From Solirubrobacterales bacterium (lineage in GTDB: Bacteria > Actinomycetota > Thermoleophilia > Solirubrobacterales > Solirubrobacteraceae), in the NCBI GenBank assembly GCA_019240115.1, contig JAFAYV010000070.1, forward strand, positions 38,113-102,112: a stretch of 64,000 nt of DNA, read 5' to 3'. Positions within the stretch are counted from its first letter, which is position 1; every line of letters begins with the position of its first letter. Position numbers and translations under genes: made by a program. Of the stretch, positions 42,799-52,836 are shown piece after piece. The notes beneath the pieces were generated by a model. The model worked only from the letters and a program-made list of their open reading frames with translations, was not told where the DNA came from and made no database searches.

Positions 42799-44337
42799 AT
42801 CCATATGCAAGAGACCAACCGCAGGGGTCACCCCAGCGCGCGCTGGATCGCGCTCGTTGCCGTCTGCCTCGGGCAGCTGATGAGCGTTCTGGACGCGACG
42901 ATCGTCAACGTCGCCCTGCCCCGCATCCAGCACGACCTGCACTTCGGCCAATCGAGCCTCACCTGGGTGCTCAACGGCTATCTGCTGACCTTCGGCAGCC
43001 TGCTCCTGCTCGGCGGCCGCCTCGGCGATCTCGTCGGCCGCCGCCGCGTGTTCCTCGCCGGCGTGTCGCTGTTCACCCTCGCCTCGGTCGCCTGCGGGAT
43101 CGCGAACTCGCAGACGACGCTCGTCGTCGCCCGCTTCATCCAGGGCGTCGGCGGCGCCGGCGCGGTGTCGGCGATCGTCGCCATCATCGCCTCGGAGTTC
43201 CCCTCGCCGCGGGAGCGCGCCAAGGCGATGAGCATCTACATGCTCGTCGTCGCGGGCGGCGCCTCCCTCGGGCTGATCGCCGGCGGCACGATCACCCAAC
43301 TGCTCGACTGGCACTGGATCTTCTACATCAACGTTCCGATCGGCGCCTTCACGATCCTCCTCGGCCGGGCGTGGATCTCCGAGAACCGCGGCCTCGGGCT
43401 CAGTCGCGACGTCGACGTGCTCGGCTCGGCGCTCATCACGAGCTCGCTGATCGCGATCGTCTACGCGATCGTCACCTCGAGCTCGCATGGTTGGGGCTCC
43501 GCGCACACGCTCGGCTTCGGAGGCGCCGGCCTCGCGCTGATGGCCGCCTTCGTCGCGCTCGAGTCGCGGCTCGCGAACCCGATCATGCCGCTGCGGGTGT
43601 TCCGGATCCGGGGACTGCCGAGCTCGAGCCTCATCCGGGGGATGGTGATCACCGGGATGTTCGCCACGTTCTTCATCGGCGTGCTCTACCTCGAGCACAT
43701 CAAGGGCTACGGCGTCCTGACCACCGGCCTGGCGTTCCTCGCGCAGACGGTCGTGCTCGCCGCGCTGTCGCTCGGCCCCGTCGCCTGGCTGGTCAACCGG
43801 ATCGGGCCGCGGCCGCCGCTGCTCGTCGGCCTCGTCTCGATGGGGATCGGCCTGGCCGTGTTTGGAACCGTCGGGCTGCACACCGCCTACATCCCGACGA
43901 TCCTCATCGCGTTCGTGCTGATGGGGGCGGGCGCGGGACTGGCCTTCATGCCCCTGCTGACGATCGCCATGGCCGAGGTGCCGATGGCCGACGCCGGGCT
44001 GGCCTCGGGGATCGTGAACACCTCGGTGCAGCTGTCGGGCGCGATCGGCGTCGCCGTCCTCGGGACCCTGTCGGCGCAGCACACGCGCGCCCTGCTGGCG
44101 CACGGCACGCGGCCGGCGCAGGCGCTGCTCGGCGGCTACCACCTGGCGTTCACCGTCGGCGTCGGTTGCATCGCGGCCGCGCTGGTCGCCGCGCTGCTGT
44201 GGGCGCGGGTACCCCGCGCCGCCGGCGCCGAGGTCCTCGCGACGGCGGACGCGGACGCGCTCGCCCCGCCCGCCCCGCCCGCCGCCTCCGAGCCGGTCGG
44301 CGGCGAGGTCGCGGCGGCCGTCGACGGGGCCGCCTGA
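42793..44337 (+). CDS. DHA2-family MFS drug exporter (14 segments)
   Basis: A 514-residue transporter. SVLDATIVNVALPRIQHDLH is the DHA2 motif in segment 1, GGRLGDLVGRRRVFLAGVSL is motif A, and SIYMLVVAGGASLGLIAGGT with DWHWIFYINVPIG are the next conserved blocks. It resembles EmrB/QacA-type proton antiporters. Candidate starts are ATGs at 42793, 42796 and 42805; the -10 box position favours 42805. Probably repressed by the adjacent MarR protein. Confidence 0.9.
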   Translation: MMIHMQETNRRGHPSARWIALVAVCLGQLMSVLDATIVNVALPRIQHDLHFGQSSLTWVLNGYLLTFGSLLLLGGRLGDLVGRRRVFLAGVSLFTLASVACGIANSQTTLVVARFIQGVGGAGAVSAIVAIIASEFPSPRERAKAMSIYMLVVAGGASLGLIAGGTITQLLDWHWIFYINVPIGAFTILLGRAWISENRGLGLSRDVDVLGSALITSSLIAIVYAIVTSSSHGWGSAHTLGFGGAGLALMAAFVALESRLANPIMPLRVFRIRGLPSSSLIRGMVITGMFATFFIGVLYLEHIKGYGVLTTGLAFLAQTVVLAALSLGPVAWLVNRIGPRPPLLVGLVSMGIGLAVFGTVGLHTAYIPTILIAFVLMGAGAGLAFMPLLTIAMAEVPMADAGLASGIVNTSVQLSGAIGVAVLGTLSAQHTRALLAHGTRPAQALLGGYHLAFTVGVGCIAAALVAALLWARVPRAAGAEVLATADADALAPPAPPAASEPVGGEVAAAVDGAA

Positions 44338-44344
44338 GGCCGCC

Positions 44345-44369
44345 GGTCGCGACCACGGAGGTCGCGACC
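44345..44369 (+). terminator. stem-loop after the exporter
   Basis: Two copies of the self-complementary decamer GGTCGCGACC (44345-44354, 44360-44369) separated by ACGGA form a strong 10-bp stem 7 bp after the stop. Confidence 0.6.
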
Positions 44370-44414
44370 ACCGCCCGACGAATTCCTCGCGCTCCCACCC
44401 TTCGGTACTGTTTG

Positions 44415-44646
44415 CACTAGTGGTCGGCCCCGTAAGTACGCTCGCATTCGAGCACTCCCCAGCGGCGCCTGCGCGAGCCTGCGGCCCGCTCGGCATCCGG
44501 CCTCGCCGGATCGGGCCGCGCTCGCGTCGTCCGGCTGTCCTCGAAGTCTCGTGTAGCGCTGCTACACGTCGACTTCTGCGTCCTCGCCAGGCATCCACTG
44601 GTGAGCGCTCTCGGTGCGACCGTACTTACGGGGCCGACCACTAGTG
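44415..44646. repeat. palindromic intergenic element, copy B (intact, 26-bp terminal inverted repeats)
   Basis: The ends 44415-44440 and 44621-44646 are perfect 26-bp inverted copies (CACTAGTGGTCGGCCCC...). Inside, GTGTAGC/GCTACAC around GCT is a perfect hairpin. Both strands open short similar frames (MVGPVST...) because the ends are symmetrical; neither looks like a protein gene. The reverse complement aligns along its length with 2184-2432. The right end includes the GTG start of the downstream ATPase. Confidence 0.85.
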
Positions 44647-45393
44647 TCCGAGGTCGTCACGCCGACCGAGCAGGCCACCGTCATCGCCGCGTCGGAGGTC
44701 AGCCGGCGCTTCGGCCAGGGCGACACCGCAGTGATGGCGCTCCGCGACGTGTCGGCCGGGATCGAGCGTGGGCGGCTGACGGCGGTCATGGGACCGTCGG
44801 GATCGGGCAAGTCGACGCTGATGCACATCCTCGCCGGGCTCGACCGGCCGACGAGCGGGACGGTCACCCTCGGCGAGATCGAGATCACCCACCTCAACGA
44901 CGACCAGCTGACGCGGCTGCGCCGCGATCACATCGGGTTCGTGTTCCAGTTCTTCAACCTCCTGCCGATGCTCGACGCGCGGGAGAACATCCTGCTGCCC
45001 ATGCAGATCGCCGGCCGCGACCCGGATCCGGGGTGGCTGGACGAGGTGATCGACGAGACCGGCCTGCGCGGGCGCCTGTCGCATCGGCCGTCGGAGCTGT
45101 CGGGCGGCCAGCAGCAGCGGGTGGCGATCGCCCGGGCGCTGCTGTCAAAGCCGACGGTGCTGTTCGCCGACGAGCCGACCGGGAACCTCGACTCGGCCGC
45201 CAGCGACGAGATCCTCGCCCTGCTGCGCCACTCGGTGGATTCGGTCGGCCAGACGGTCGTGATGGTCACCCACGACCCGCGCGCGGCGGCGGTCGCCGAC
45301 CGGATCCTGTTCCTCGCCGACGGCGTGATCGTCAAGGACATGCCCCATGCCGGCGAGGACACGATCGTCGACGCGATCAAGAGCCTGCAGTGA
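44644..45393 (+). CDS. ABC transporter ATPase (LolD/MacB type)
   Basis: A 249-residue ATPase with Walker A GPSGSGKST, Q-loop FVFQFFNLLPMLDARENILL, signature LSGGQQQRVAIARAL, Walker B VLFADEPTGNLDS and the H-loop MVTHDPRAA. It pairs with the FtsX-type permease 21 bp downstream. The GTG start consists of the last three bases of the palindromic element, and the frame is open upstream to 44614 within that element. Confidence 0.9.
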   Translation: MSEVVTPTEQATVIAASEVSRRFGQGDTAVMALRDVSAGIERGRLTAVMGPSGSGKSTLMHILAGLDRPTSGTVTLGEIEITHLNDDQLTRLRRDHIGFVFQFFNLLPMLDARENILLPMQIAGRDPDPGWLDEVIDETGLRGRLSHRPSELSGGQQQRVAIARALLSKPTVLFADEPTGNLDSAASDEILALLRHSVDSVGQTVVMVTHDPRAAAVADRILFLADGVIVKDMPHAGEDTIVDAIKSLQ

Positions 45394-45414
45394 TCTCACC
45401 CGCGACTCCATAGC

Positions 45415-47970
45415 GTGCTCCGGGTCGCGTTGAAGGGCCTCGCCTCGCGCCGACTGCGCTCGGTGCTGACGGCGCTGGCGATCGTGCTCGGGGTGGCGCT
45501 GATCTCGGGCACCTACGTCCTCACCGACTCGATCAACCACGCGTTTGCATCGATCTTCCAGACCGTCTACCGGGGCACGGCGGCGACCGTCACCGGGCGC
45601 AGCGCGATCGACGCGAGCGCCTCGGGCGGAACGAGCGGCGACGTGCCGTCGTTCTCGGAGTCGCTGCTGCCGCGGGTCCAGCGGCTGCCGGGGGTCAAGG
45701 ACGCGATCGGCGGGGTGCAGGGCTCGCCGCAGCTGATCCACGACGGCAAGGTGATCAGCTTCGGGGGCGCGCCCAGCCTCGGTTTCAGCGTCGATCCCTC
45801 CAAGCCCGATCTCAACTCGCTCGACCTCGTCGGCGGGCACTGGCCGGGGCCCTCCGCGGTCGTGATCGACTCCAACACCGCGAGCAAGAAGCACCTGCAC
45901 GTCGGAGACGAGATCGGCGTGCAGACCCGCGGGCCCGAGCGCATGATGCGGATCTCGGGGCTCGTGCGGCTCGGTTCGGCGAGCTCGCTCGGCGGGGCGA
46001 CGCTCGCCGGCTTCCAGCTCGCCACCGCCCAGGGCCTGTTCGGCAAGGTCGGCAAGCTCGACGACATCCGGGTCAGCGCCCGGCCGGGCGTCAGCCCGTC
46101 GCAGATCGTGGCGCGCATCCGCCCGCTGCTGCCGCGGGACGCCCAGGTGCGCACCGGCGCCCAGGAGGCGGCCAAGAGCGCGAGCGCGACGAGCAGCTTC
46201 ACCTCCTTCTTCAAGACGTTCCTGCTCGTGTTCGCGGGCATCGCGCTGTTCGTCGGCGCGTTCGTGATCGCGAACTCGCTGTCGATCACGATCGCCCAGC
46301 GCACCCGGGAGTTCGCCACCCTGCGCACCCTCGGCGCCTCGCGGCGCCAGGTGCTGCGGGCGATCCTCGTCGAGTCGCTCATGGTCGGGCTGCTCGCCTC
46401 GGTCGTCGGCATGCTCGTCGGGCTGGGACTCGCCCAGGGGCTGTTCGCGCTGTTCAACGCGCTCGGGCTGACCCTGCCCACCAGCGGCACCATCATCGAG
46501 GCGAGAACCGTCATCGTCTCGATCCTCGTCGGGGTCGTGGTCACGATGCTGGCGAGCCTGCGCCCGGCGCTGCGGGCCACCCGGGTGGAGCCGATTGCGG
46601 CCGTCCGGGAGGGCGCGACGCTCCCCGAGGGGCGGTTCGCGCGCTTTCGCACCGTCGGCGCGGCGATCACCGCGCTGCTCGGCACGCTGCTGATCGTGCA
46701 GGGGCTGTTCCAGGCCAAGGGCACGGGGGCGGTGCTCAGCGCGATCGGCTTCGGCGCGATCCTCGTGTTCATCGGCGTCGCGCTGCTGTCGGCGCGGATC
46801 GTGCCGACGCTCGCCGAGTGGATCGGTTGGCCGGCGACCAAGCTCGGCGGCGCGCCCGGGCGCCTCGCGCGCGAGAACGCCAGACGCAACCCGCAGCGGA
46901 CCGCCTCGACCGCCGCGGCGCTCATGATCGGGCTCGCGCTCGTCACCCTCGTCGCCGTCCTCGCGGCGGGCATCACGAGCAACTTCCGCAACTCGGTCAA
47001 CCAGCTGTTCACCGGCGACTATGCGATCACCGCCCAGAACAACTTCGAGCCGCTGCCGACGGCGCCGGCCCAGGCGGCGACTCGCGCCGCCGGCGTGACC
47101 GCCGTCGGCAACGTCCGCGCCGGTGAGGGCCGGGTGTTCGGCGCCACCGAGCAGCTGACCGCGGTGGACCCCGAGATCGCGCTGGTCGTCTCGCTGAAGT
47201 GGAAGGCCGGCTCGCAGGCGGTCCTGCGCTCGCTCGGGCCCGCGGGCGCCTTCACCGACAACGGCTACGCCTCCAAGCACCATCTCACGATCGGCTCCCC
47301 GGTGTCGGTGACTACGCCCACCGGCCGGCGCATCGGCCTCGTCATCCGCGGGATCTTCAAGCCACCCAGCGGCGGCTCCCCGTTCGGCCCGATCACGATG
47401 TCGGCCGCGACCTGGGACCGCTCCTACCAGCAGCCGCAGAACCTCTACACGCTGGTGCGGATGTCCGGCGGTGAGACCGCTGCCAACCAGGCGGCGCTGC
47501 GCCACGCGCTGCAGGGGTTCCCGAACGCCAAGGTGCAGACGCGTCAGAAGTTCATCGACAACCAGATCTCGGGGCTCAGCAAGGCGCTGAACATCCTCTA
47601 CCTGCTCTTGGCGCTGTCGATCATCGTCAGCCTGTTCGGGATCGTCAACACGCTCGTGCTGTCGGTGTTCGAGCGTACCCGCGAGATCGGCATGCTGCGC
47701 GCGGTCGGCACGACGCGGCGCCAGATCCGGCGCATGATCCGCCACGAGAGCGTCATCACCGCGCTCATCGGCTCGGTGATCGGAATCGTGCTCGGGCTCG
47801 CGTTCGGGGCGCTGCTCGCCGCCCGGGTGTCGGCGATCTCGTTCACGATCCCGGTCGGCCGCGTCATCATCTTCCTGATCGCGACGTGGATCGTCGGGCT
47901 CGTCGCGGCGATCTTCCCCGCGCGCCGGGCGGCGCGCCTCGATCCGCTGCGCGCGCTCTCCTACGAGTAG
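45415..47970 (+). CDS. FtsX/MacB-type ABC permease, two-domain
   Basis: An 851-residue membrane protein from a GTG. An N-terminal segment (LTALAIVLGVALISGTYVLT) is followed by a large outside domain, three FtsX segments (FLLVFAGIALFVGAFVIANS, SLMVGLLASVVGMLVGLGL, ARTVIVSILVGVVVTMLASL), a second outside domain and three more segments (ILYLLLALSIIVSLFGIVNT, TALIGSVIGIVLGLAFGALL, VIIFLIATWIVGLVAAIFPA). FERTREIGMLRAVGTTRRQIRRM is the coupling loop. This fused two-core form is common in actinobacteria; it may export peptides or lipoproteins. Confidence 0.9.
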   Translation: MLRVALKGLASRRLRSVLTALAIVLGVALISGTYVLTDSINHAFASIFQTVYRGTAATVTGRSAIDASASGGTSGDVPSFSESLLPRVQRLPGVKDAIGGVQGSPQLIHDGKVISFGGAPSLGFSVDPSKPDLNSLDLVGGHWPGPSAVVIDSNTASKKHLHVGDEIGVQTRGPERMMRISGLVRLGSASSLGGATLAGFQLATAQGLFGKVGKLDDIRVSARPGVSPSQIVARIRPLLPRDAQVRTGAQEAAKSASATSSFTSFFKTFLLVFAGIALFVGAFVIANSLSITIAQRTREFATLRTLGASRRQVLRAILVESLMVGLLASVVGMLVGLGLAQGLFALFNALGLTLPTSGTIIEARTVIVSILVGVVVTMLASLRPALRATRVEPIAAVREGATLPEGRFARFRTVGAAITALLGTLLIVQGLFQAKGTGAVLSAIGFGAILVFIGVALLSARIVPTLAEWIGWPATKLGGAPGRLARENARRNPQRTASTAAALMIGLALVTLVAVLAAGITSNFRNSVNQLFTGDYAITAQNNFEPLPTAPAQAATRAAGVTAVGNVRAGEGRVFGATEQLTAVDPEIALVVSLKWKAGSQAVLRSLGPAGAFTDNGYASKHHLTIGSPVSVTTPTGRRIGLVIRGIFKPPSGGSPFGPITMSAATWDRSYQQPQNLYTLVRMSGGETAANQAALRHALQGFPNAKVQTRQKFIDNQISGLSKALNILYLLLALSIIVSLFGIVNTLVLSVFERTREIGMLRAVGTTRRQIRRMIRHESVITALIGSVIGIVLGLAFGALLAARVSAISFTIPVGRVIIFLIATWIVGLVAAIFPARRAARLDPLRALSYE

Positions 47971-47977
47971 CGCCGGC

Positions 47978-48511
47978 TCACGCGGAGGCCATTTGCAGCA
48001 GCGTCGTCACCGTCGTCCAGTTGCGGGCGGTCGCGGTCACGCCGAGGGCCGGGCCGGCGAGCCGGCTCCACAGCTTGGAGCGCGCCACCCCGTCGGGATG
48101 CCACGCGTAGATCTCGCGCCCGTGCACCTGCACCCGCTCGGTCTCGCGCGCGATCGTGCGCAGCGTGTCGATCAGCTCCGCGGGCGGCTGGTCGTCCAGG
48201 AAGCTCACCTGGTAGCGCTTGGGGTCATCGGCGACGTCCCCGAAGGGATTGCGCTCCACGATGGCGGCGAGCTGGGCGCGGCTGCGCACGACGACAGGCA
48301 CCTCGAAGCCGAACTGTGCGGAGATCAGCAAGCGCAGCTCGCGCTCGACGGTCGGCGGTCGCGCGGGGCTGCCGAGCACGATGTTGCCGCTCTGCACGTA
48401 GGTGCGGACGTCGTCGTAGCCGGCGTCTGACAACAGCGCGCGCAGGTCCGCCATCGGGACGCGACGGGTGGCCCCGAGGTTGATCCCGCGCAGCAGGGCG
48501 ACGTGCCGCAC
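47978..48511 (-). CDS. DUF1697 family protein
   Basis: A 177-residue protein beginning MRHVALLRGINLGATRRVPM, with ALLSDAGYDDVRTYVQSGNIVL and the C-terminal WSRLAGPALGVTATARNWTT block. All are hallmarks of DUF1697, a widespread family of unknown function. Convergent with the ABC permease, 7 bp between stops. Confidence 0.88.
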   Translation of the reverse strand: MRHVALLRGINLGATRRVPMADLRALLSDAGYDDVRTYVQSGNIVLGSPARPPTVERELRLLISAQFGFEVPVVVRSRAQLAAIVERNPFGDVADDPKRYQVSFLDDQPPAELIDTLRTIARETERVQVHGREIYAWHPDGVARSKLWSRLAGPALGVTATARNWTTVTTLLQMASA

Positions 48512-48554
48512 GCGACCAGTCTACGGCCGGCGCCGCCGCCCGATCGCCCCGTCG

Positions 48555-48812
48555 CTAGAACAGGGCCTTCTGGCCCGGGATGCCCTCGCGGCGGCGACCC
48601 GGCGGGGTCTGGCCGAGCGCGACCGCGAGGTCGGCGGCGATCGCCGTCTCCGAGCGCGACGCGGTCAGCGGCTCGTCGATCCCCTCAACGTGCACGTGGG
48701 TGCGCCGCCCGTCGCCGCGGTCCTCGCCCTCGAGGGGGACGATCGCGTAGACGCGGTCGGCGCGAACGAACTTCCCGTATCCGAGAGCGACCATCGGCGA
48801 GGGGCGCGCCAT
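48555..48812 (-). CDS. RemA/DUF370-like small protein
   Basis: An 85-residue protein from ATG 48812: MALGYGKFVRADRVYAIVPL-type start after MARPSPMV, then RRTHVHVEGIDEPLTASRSE. The FVRADRVYAI and ASRSET blocks match DUF370 (RemA-like) proteins, which in Bacillus regulate matrix genes as DNA-binding rings. Last gene of the leftward suf cluster, 53 bp after sufD. Confidence 0.65.
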   Translation of the reverse strand: MARPSPMVALGYGKFVRADRVYAIVPLEGEDRGDGRRTHVHVEGIDEPLTASRSETAIAADLAVALGQTPPGRRREGIPGQKALF

Positions 48813-48865
48813 CGTGCGGCGGATCCTACGCCTGAGCCGGGCGGTGGGGGGCGGGCGGGGGGCGC

Positions 48866-50038
48866 CTATCTCTCGAGGATGAGCGCGAGGCGCTGCTCGA
48901 GCGCCTGCGCGAGCACCTCGCGCACCGGCCCCGGCTCGAAGCGCTCGACGAGCGCGGCAAGGAAGCCCTCGATCACCAGCCGCTTGGCGACGTGGTCGCG
49001 CAGGCCCCGCGAGCGCAGGTAGAACAGCTGCTCGGGGTCGACCTGGGCGACGGCCGCGGCGTGCGTGCAGCGCACGTCGTTGGCCTGGATCTCGAGGCCG
49101 GGGATCGCGTCGGCGTGGGCGCGCTTGGAGATGAGCAGGTTGCGCGACTCCTGGAAGGCGTCGGTCTTCTGCGCGCCGGGGTCGACGATGATGTTGCCCT
49201 TCCAGACGGCGCTCGAGCGGCCCTGCAGAACCCCGCGGAAGGCGAGATCCGAGGTCGTGTTCGGCGCCGCATGCTCCTGGGTGGTGTCGAAGTCGATGTG
49301 CTGGCGGCCGTGGCTGGCGTAGGCGCCGGTGACGCGGGCGTCGGCCCCCTGGCCGGCGAGCCGGGTCTGCATCCGCACGTGACCGGCCGACGTCCCGAAG
49401 CCGAGCGCGACCCAGTCGAGCGTCGCGTCGCGGCCCACCTCGGCGCGCTGGGCGCCGAAGATCCAGCTGCGCTCGCTCAACCCTTGGCCGCACACGTAGC
49501 GCAGGTGCGCGTTCTGTCCGACGACGAGCTCGGTGACGACGTTGACGACCCCGTCGAGCTCGTCGGCGCCCGACAGGTACTGCTCCCAGATCTCGGCCTG
49601 GGCGCCGTCCTCGAGGACGACGAGCGTCCGGGTGTTCAGCAGCGTGTGGTCCTCGGCCTGGACGCTCTGCAGCGCGATCGGCGCCGGCACGATCACGCCG
49701 CGGGGAACGTAGACGAACGCGCCGCGGCGAAAGCCGGCGTCGTTGAGCGCGACGAACACGTCCTCCGCGGGGCCGATGAGCGAGCCGAGGTGCGCGCGGA
49801 GCAGCTCGCCATGCTCCTCCGCCGCCCGCTCGATCGGCGCGACGATGACTCCCGCGGGCAACTCGGACGCGTGGGCGCCGTCGAACGCCCACAGCGGAGC
49901 CACCGGCGTTCCGATCTCGTCTCCCTCGGCGACCGGACGGTAATCGGCCAGGTTGAGCGCCGAGATGTCGGTGAACTCCCAGCCGGGCCGTCCCTTGAAC
50001 GTGGGCAGCTGCACTGCCGCAGGCGAGACCTCAGCCAA
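48866..50038 (-). CDS. sufD: Fe-S cluster assembly protein SufD
   Basis: A 390-residue beta-helix protein of the SufBCD scaffold. [11 protein letters not shown] is the N-terminal motif, [25 protein letters not shown] and [32 protein letters not shown] hold the conserved His near the SufB interface. The TTG start at 50038 overlaps the sufB stop by 8 nt. Confidence 0.92.
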   Translation of the reverse strand: MAEVSPAAVQLPTFKGRPGWEFTDISALNLADYRPVAEGDEIGTPVAPLWAFDGAHASELPAGVIVAPIERAAEEHGELLRAHLGSLIGPAEDVFVALNDAGFRRGAFVYVPRGVIVPAPIALQSVQAEDHTLLNTRTLVVLEDGAQAEIWEQYLSGADELDGVVNVVTELVVGQNAHLRYVCGQGLSERSWIFGAQRAEVGRDATLDWVALGFGTSAGHVRMQTRLAGQGADARVTGAYASHGRQHIDFDTTQEHAAPNTTSDLAFRGVLQGRSSAVWKGNIIVDPGAQKTDAFQESRNLLISKRAHADAIPGLEIQANDVRCTHAAAVAQVDPEQLFYLRSRGLRDHVAKRLVIEGFLAALVERFEPGPVREVLAQALEQRLALILER

Positions 50039-51482
50039 TCGAGCCCTCCATCTGCAGCTCGATCAGGCGGTTCATCTCGACCGCGTACTCCATCGGCAGC
50101 TCCTTGGTGATCGGCTCGATGAAGCCGTTGACGATCAGCTTGGAGGCCTCCTCCTCGGAGATGCCGTGCGACATCAGGTAGAAGAGCTGGTCCTCGCCGA
50201 CCTTGGAGACCGTCGCCTCGTGGCCGACGTTGACGTCGTCCTCGGAGATGCGGATCGTCGGATAGGTGTCCGAGCGCGACTGCTCGTCGAGCAGCAGCGC
50301 GTCGCAGACGACCTTGGAGCGCGAGCCGTGGGCGCCCTTGGCGATCTCGAGTAGGCCGCGATAGGAGCCGCGGCCGCCGTCCTTGGAGATCGACTTGGCG
50401 AAGATGTTCGAGGTCGTGTTCGGCGCGGCGTGGATGATCTTGCCGCCCGCGTCCTGGTGCTGGTCGGCCCCGGCGAACGCGATCGAGAGGATCTCGCCGT
50501 GGGCGCGCTCGCCCATCAGGTACACGCTCGGGTACTTCATCGTCAGCTTGGAGCCGAGGTTGCAGTCGACCCACTCGACGGTCGCGTCCTCCTGGGCGAT
50601 GGCGCGCTTGGTGACGAGGTTGAACACGTTCGTCGACCAGTTCTGCACCGTCGTGTAGCGGATGCGCGCGCCCGGCTTGGCGATCAGCTCGACGACCGCC
50701 GAGTGCAGCGAGCTCGACGAGTATGTGGGCGCGGTGCAGCCCTCGACGTAGTGCACGTAGGAGCCCTCGTCGGCGATGATCAGCGTCCGCTCGAACTGGC
50801 CCATGTTCTCGGTGTTGATCCGGAAGTAGGCCTGCAGCGGCATCTCGACGTGGACCCCCGGCGGGACGTAGACGAAGGAGCCGCCCGACCAGACGGCCGA
50901 GTTCAGGGCGGCCAGCTTGTTGTCGTTGGGCGGGATGACCGAGGCGAGGTACTCGCGCACGATGTCCTCGTGCTCGCGCAGCCCCGAGTCCATGTCGACG
51001 AACACCACGCCCTGCTTCTCGAGGTCCTCGCGAACCTGGTGGTAGACGACCTCGGACTCGTACTGGGCGCCGACGCCGGAGAGGAACTTGCGCTCGGCCT
51101 CGGGGATGCCGAGCCGGTCGAAGGTGCGCTTGACGTCCTCGGGGACCTCGTCCCACGAGCGCCCGGGCTTCTCGGAGGCGCGCACGAAGTAGTGGATGTC
51201 GTCGTAGTCGACCTCGGCGAGCATCGGCGAGCCCCACGTCGGCTGGGGCCGGGACAGGAAGTGCTCGAGCGCCCGCAGGCGGAAGTCGCGCATCCACTGC
51301 GGCTCTGACTTGAACTCCGAGATCTTGGCCACGATCTCGGGGTTGATCCCCTTCGGCGCCTTGTATAGGTAGTTCTCGGCGTCATGGAAGCCGTAGCGCT
51401 CGGTGTAGTCGGCGTTGATCCGCTGCAGCGCCTCGTTCTCGTTCACCGGCGCGGCCGGGGTCACGGTGTCGGGAGTGGCCAT
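50031..51482 (-). CDS. sufB: Fe-S cluster assembly protein SufB
   Basis: A 483-residue scaffold subunit. Signature blocks are [80 protein letters not shown] and [20 protein letters not shown] with the conserved cluster/persulfide region. It forms SufBC2D with SufC and SufD. The ATG overlaps the Rieske-protein stop (TGATG). Confidence 0.95.
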   Translation of the reverse strand: MATPDTVTPAAPVNENEALQRINADYTERYGFHDAENYLYKAPKGINPEIVAKISEFKSEPQWMRDFRLRALEHFLSRPQPTWGSPMLAEVDYDDIHYFVRASEKPGRSWDEVPEDVKRTFDRLGIPEAERKFLSGVGAQYESEVVYHQVREDLEKQGVVFVDMDSGLREHEDIVREYLASVIPPNDNKLAALNSAVWSGGSFVYVPPGVHVEMPLQAYFRINTENMGQFERTLIIADEGSYVHYVEGCTAPTYSSSSLHSAVVELIAKPGARIRYTTVQNWSTNVFNLVTKRAIAQEDATVEWVDCNLGSKLTMKYPSVYLMGERAHGEILSIAFAGADQHQDAGGKIIHAAPNTTSNIFAKSISKDGGRGSYRGLLEIAKGAHGSRSKVVCDALLLDEQSRSDTYPTIRISEDDVNVGHEATVSKVGEDQLFYLMSHGISEEEASKLIVNGFIEPITKELPMEYAVEMNRLIELQMEGSIG

Positions 51483-51799
51483 CACTCCACCTCCAGCTTG
51501 ATCGTGTCGTCCTCGATGATCACGGTGAACGTGTCGACCGGAACGTAGGCGGGCAGGGTCTTCGGCTTCCCGGTCCGGATGTCGAACCGCGAGCCGTGTC
51601 GGGGGCATTCGATCGTGCACGCCGCCTCGTCGAGCTCGCCCTCGATGAGCGAGCCGTCGTCGTGCGAGCAGCGATCCTCGATCGCGTAGACCGTGCCTCC
51701 GCAGTTGAACACGCCGATCTCCAGCTCCTCCCAGGCGACCTGGCGCCGCTCACCGGGAGCGAGCTCTTCCAAGGGGCAGACGTCGATGACCTGTGGCAC
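51482..51799 (-). CDS. Rieske [2Fe-2S] ferredoxin-like protein
   Basis: A 105-residue single Rieske domain. Cluster ligands are CSH (Cys44, His46) and CPRH (Cys65, His68). It has no membrane anchor and resembles NirD/ferredoxin-type small Rieske proteins that commonly sit in actinobacterial suf operons. It probably supplies electrons to the pathway or to an unlinked oxygenase. Its stop overlaps the sufB start. Confidence 0.9.
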   Translation of the reverse strand: MPQVIDVCPLEELAPGERRQVAWEELEIGVFNCGGTVYAIEDRCSHDDGSLIEGELDEAACTIECPRHGSRFDIRTGKPKTLPAYVPVDTFTVIIEDDTIKLEVE

Positions 51800-51861
51800 G
51801 AGAAGAAAACCTAGCGTGGGGATCGGAAATCCCTGAGGAGTTTAGCGGTCCGCGCCGGTTC

Positions 51862-52302
51862 TCAGAGACCGGACGGGCGAGACGTCGCGTCGGCCTCGGG
51901 CGTCTCGGGCTCCCAGCCGACGGCGTGCCCGAGCGAGGCGCTCTTGAGCACCTTCAGCGACAGCAGCGCGCACTTCATCCGCTGGGCGGAGATGTCGATC
52001 CCGAGCAGGTCCAGGACGAAGCCGCGATCGAGGCGCAGGAGCTCCGAGACCTTCATCCCCTTGACCTCGTCCGAGGTCATCGAGGCCGCGGCCTGCGAGA
52101 TCGCGCAGCCGTGCCCCTCGAAGCGCAGATCCTCGATCCGCTCGTCGCCGCCGACCGCGAGCTTGACCGTCAGCTCGTCGCCGCAGAGCGGGTTGAGATC
52201 GTGGAACTGCAGGTCGACGCGCTCGAGCTCGGGCGCCGGCGGGCTCCAGTTGTGCGGCCGCTTGTAGTGATCGAGGATGTTCTCGCGATACAGGTCGTCC
52301 AT
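51862..52302 (-). CDS. sufU: SufU-type sulfur-transfer/Fe-S scaffold protein
   Basis: A 146-residue IscU-fold protein with the zinc/sulfur Cys at 40 ([10 protein letters not shown]), 66 ([13 protein letters not shown]) and 111 ([11 protein letters not shown]), and the SufU-specific insertion between the second and third. SufU accepts sulfur from SufS and passes it to SufB. It is separated from SufS by an acyltransferase gene here. Confidence 0.92.
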   Translation of the reverse strand: MDDLYRENILDHYKRPHNWSPPAPELERVDLQFHDLNPLCGDELTVKLAVGGDERIEDLRFEGHGCAISQAAASMTSDEVKGMKVSELLRLDRGFVLDLLGIDISAQRMKCALLSLKVLKSASLGHAVGWEPETPEADATSRPSGL

Positions 52303-52333
52303 CGACCGATGACCTTAGCGATCCGCCGCTCGC

Positions 52334-52822
52334 TCACAGATCGCGGATCCGCCGCGCCGGGACTCCCGCGTACAAGCCGTCGGCGGCGCAGTCCGAGGCG
52401 ACCACCGAGCCGGCGGCGATCATGCAGCCGGAGCCGATCGTCACTCCGGGCAGGACGGTCACGCGCGCGCCCAACCAGCACCCGGAGCCGATGCGCACGG
52501 GGGCCAGCCGCCGGGCCCGCGCGCGCTGGTGCGAGTCGCCCAGCTCGTGAGAGGAGGTGATGATCATCACCTCGGGACCGATCGTCACCCGGTCAGCGAT
52601 CGCGACCGGCGCCGAGGCATCGAAGGTCACCGCGGTGTTCACCCAGCAGTCGGCGCCAAACGAGACGTCGGTGCCGACGAAGCGGCAGCGCGAGCGCAGG
52701 ATCGTGCCGGGACCGGCGTGGACGCCGAGCGCGCGCAGGACCGACGTCCGCGCGCCGCCGGGAAACACGGGGGCGCCGGCGAGCGAGTCGGTCGCCAGCC
52801 GTCGCAGATGGCTCCGGAGCAC
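52334..52822 (-). CDS. hexapeptide-repeat acyltransferase
   Basis: A 162-residue left-handed beta-helix protein from GTG 52822. Repeats are VGTDVSFGADCWVNTAV, IADRVTIGPEVMIITSSHEL (with the catalytic His), RIGSGCWLGARVTVLPGVTI and GCMIAAGSVVASD. It matches the maltose/galactoside O-acetyltransferase-like group. A serine acetyltransferase role linked to cysteine supply is tempting next to sufS but the sequence does not prove it. Starts 15 bp after the sufS stop. Confidence 0.8.
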   Translation of the reverse strand: MLRSHLRRLATDSLAGAPVFPGGARTSVLRALGVHAGPGTILRSRCRFVGTDVSFGADCWVNTAVTFDASAPVAIADRVTIGPEVMIITSSHELGDSHQRARARRLAPVRIGSGCWLGARVTVLPGVTIGSGCMIAAGSVVASDCAADGLYAGVPARRIRDL

Positions 52823-52836
52823 GTCGACGGCGTCGA

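Noticed and set aside
44417..44644. Protein genes on both strands inside the palindromic element
   Set aside because: The two frames begin alike only because the terminal repeats are symmetrical; the diverged copy does not keep the frames.
45145..47745. 866-aa open frame antisense to the ABC permease
   Set aside because: It is an Arg/Asp/His/Gly-rich mirror of a high-GC gene with no domain; the sense strand encodes a clear FtsX-type permease.
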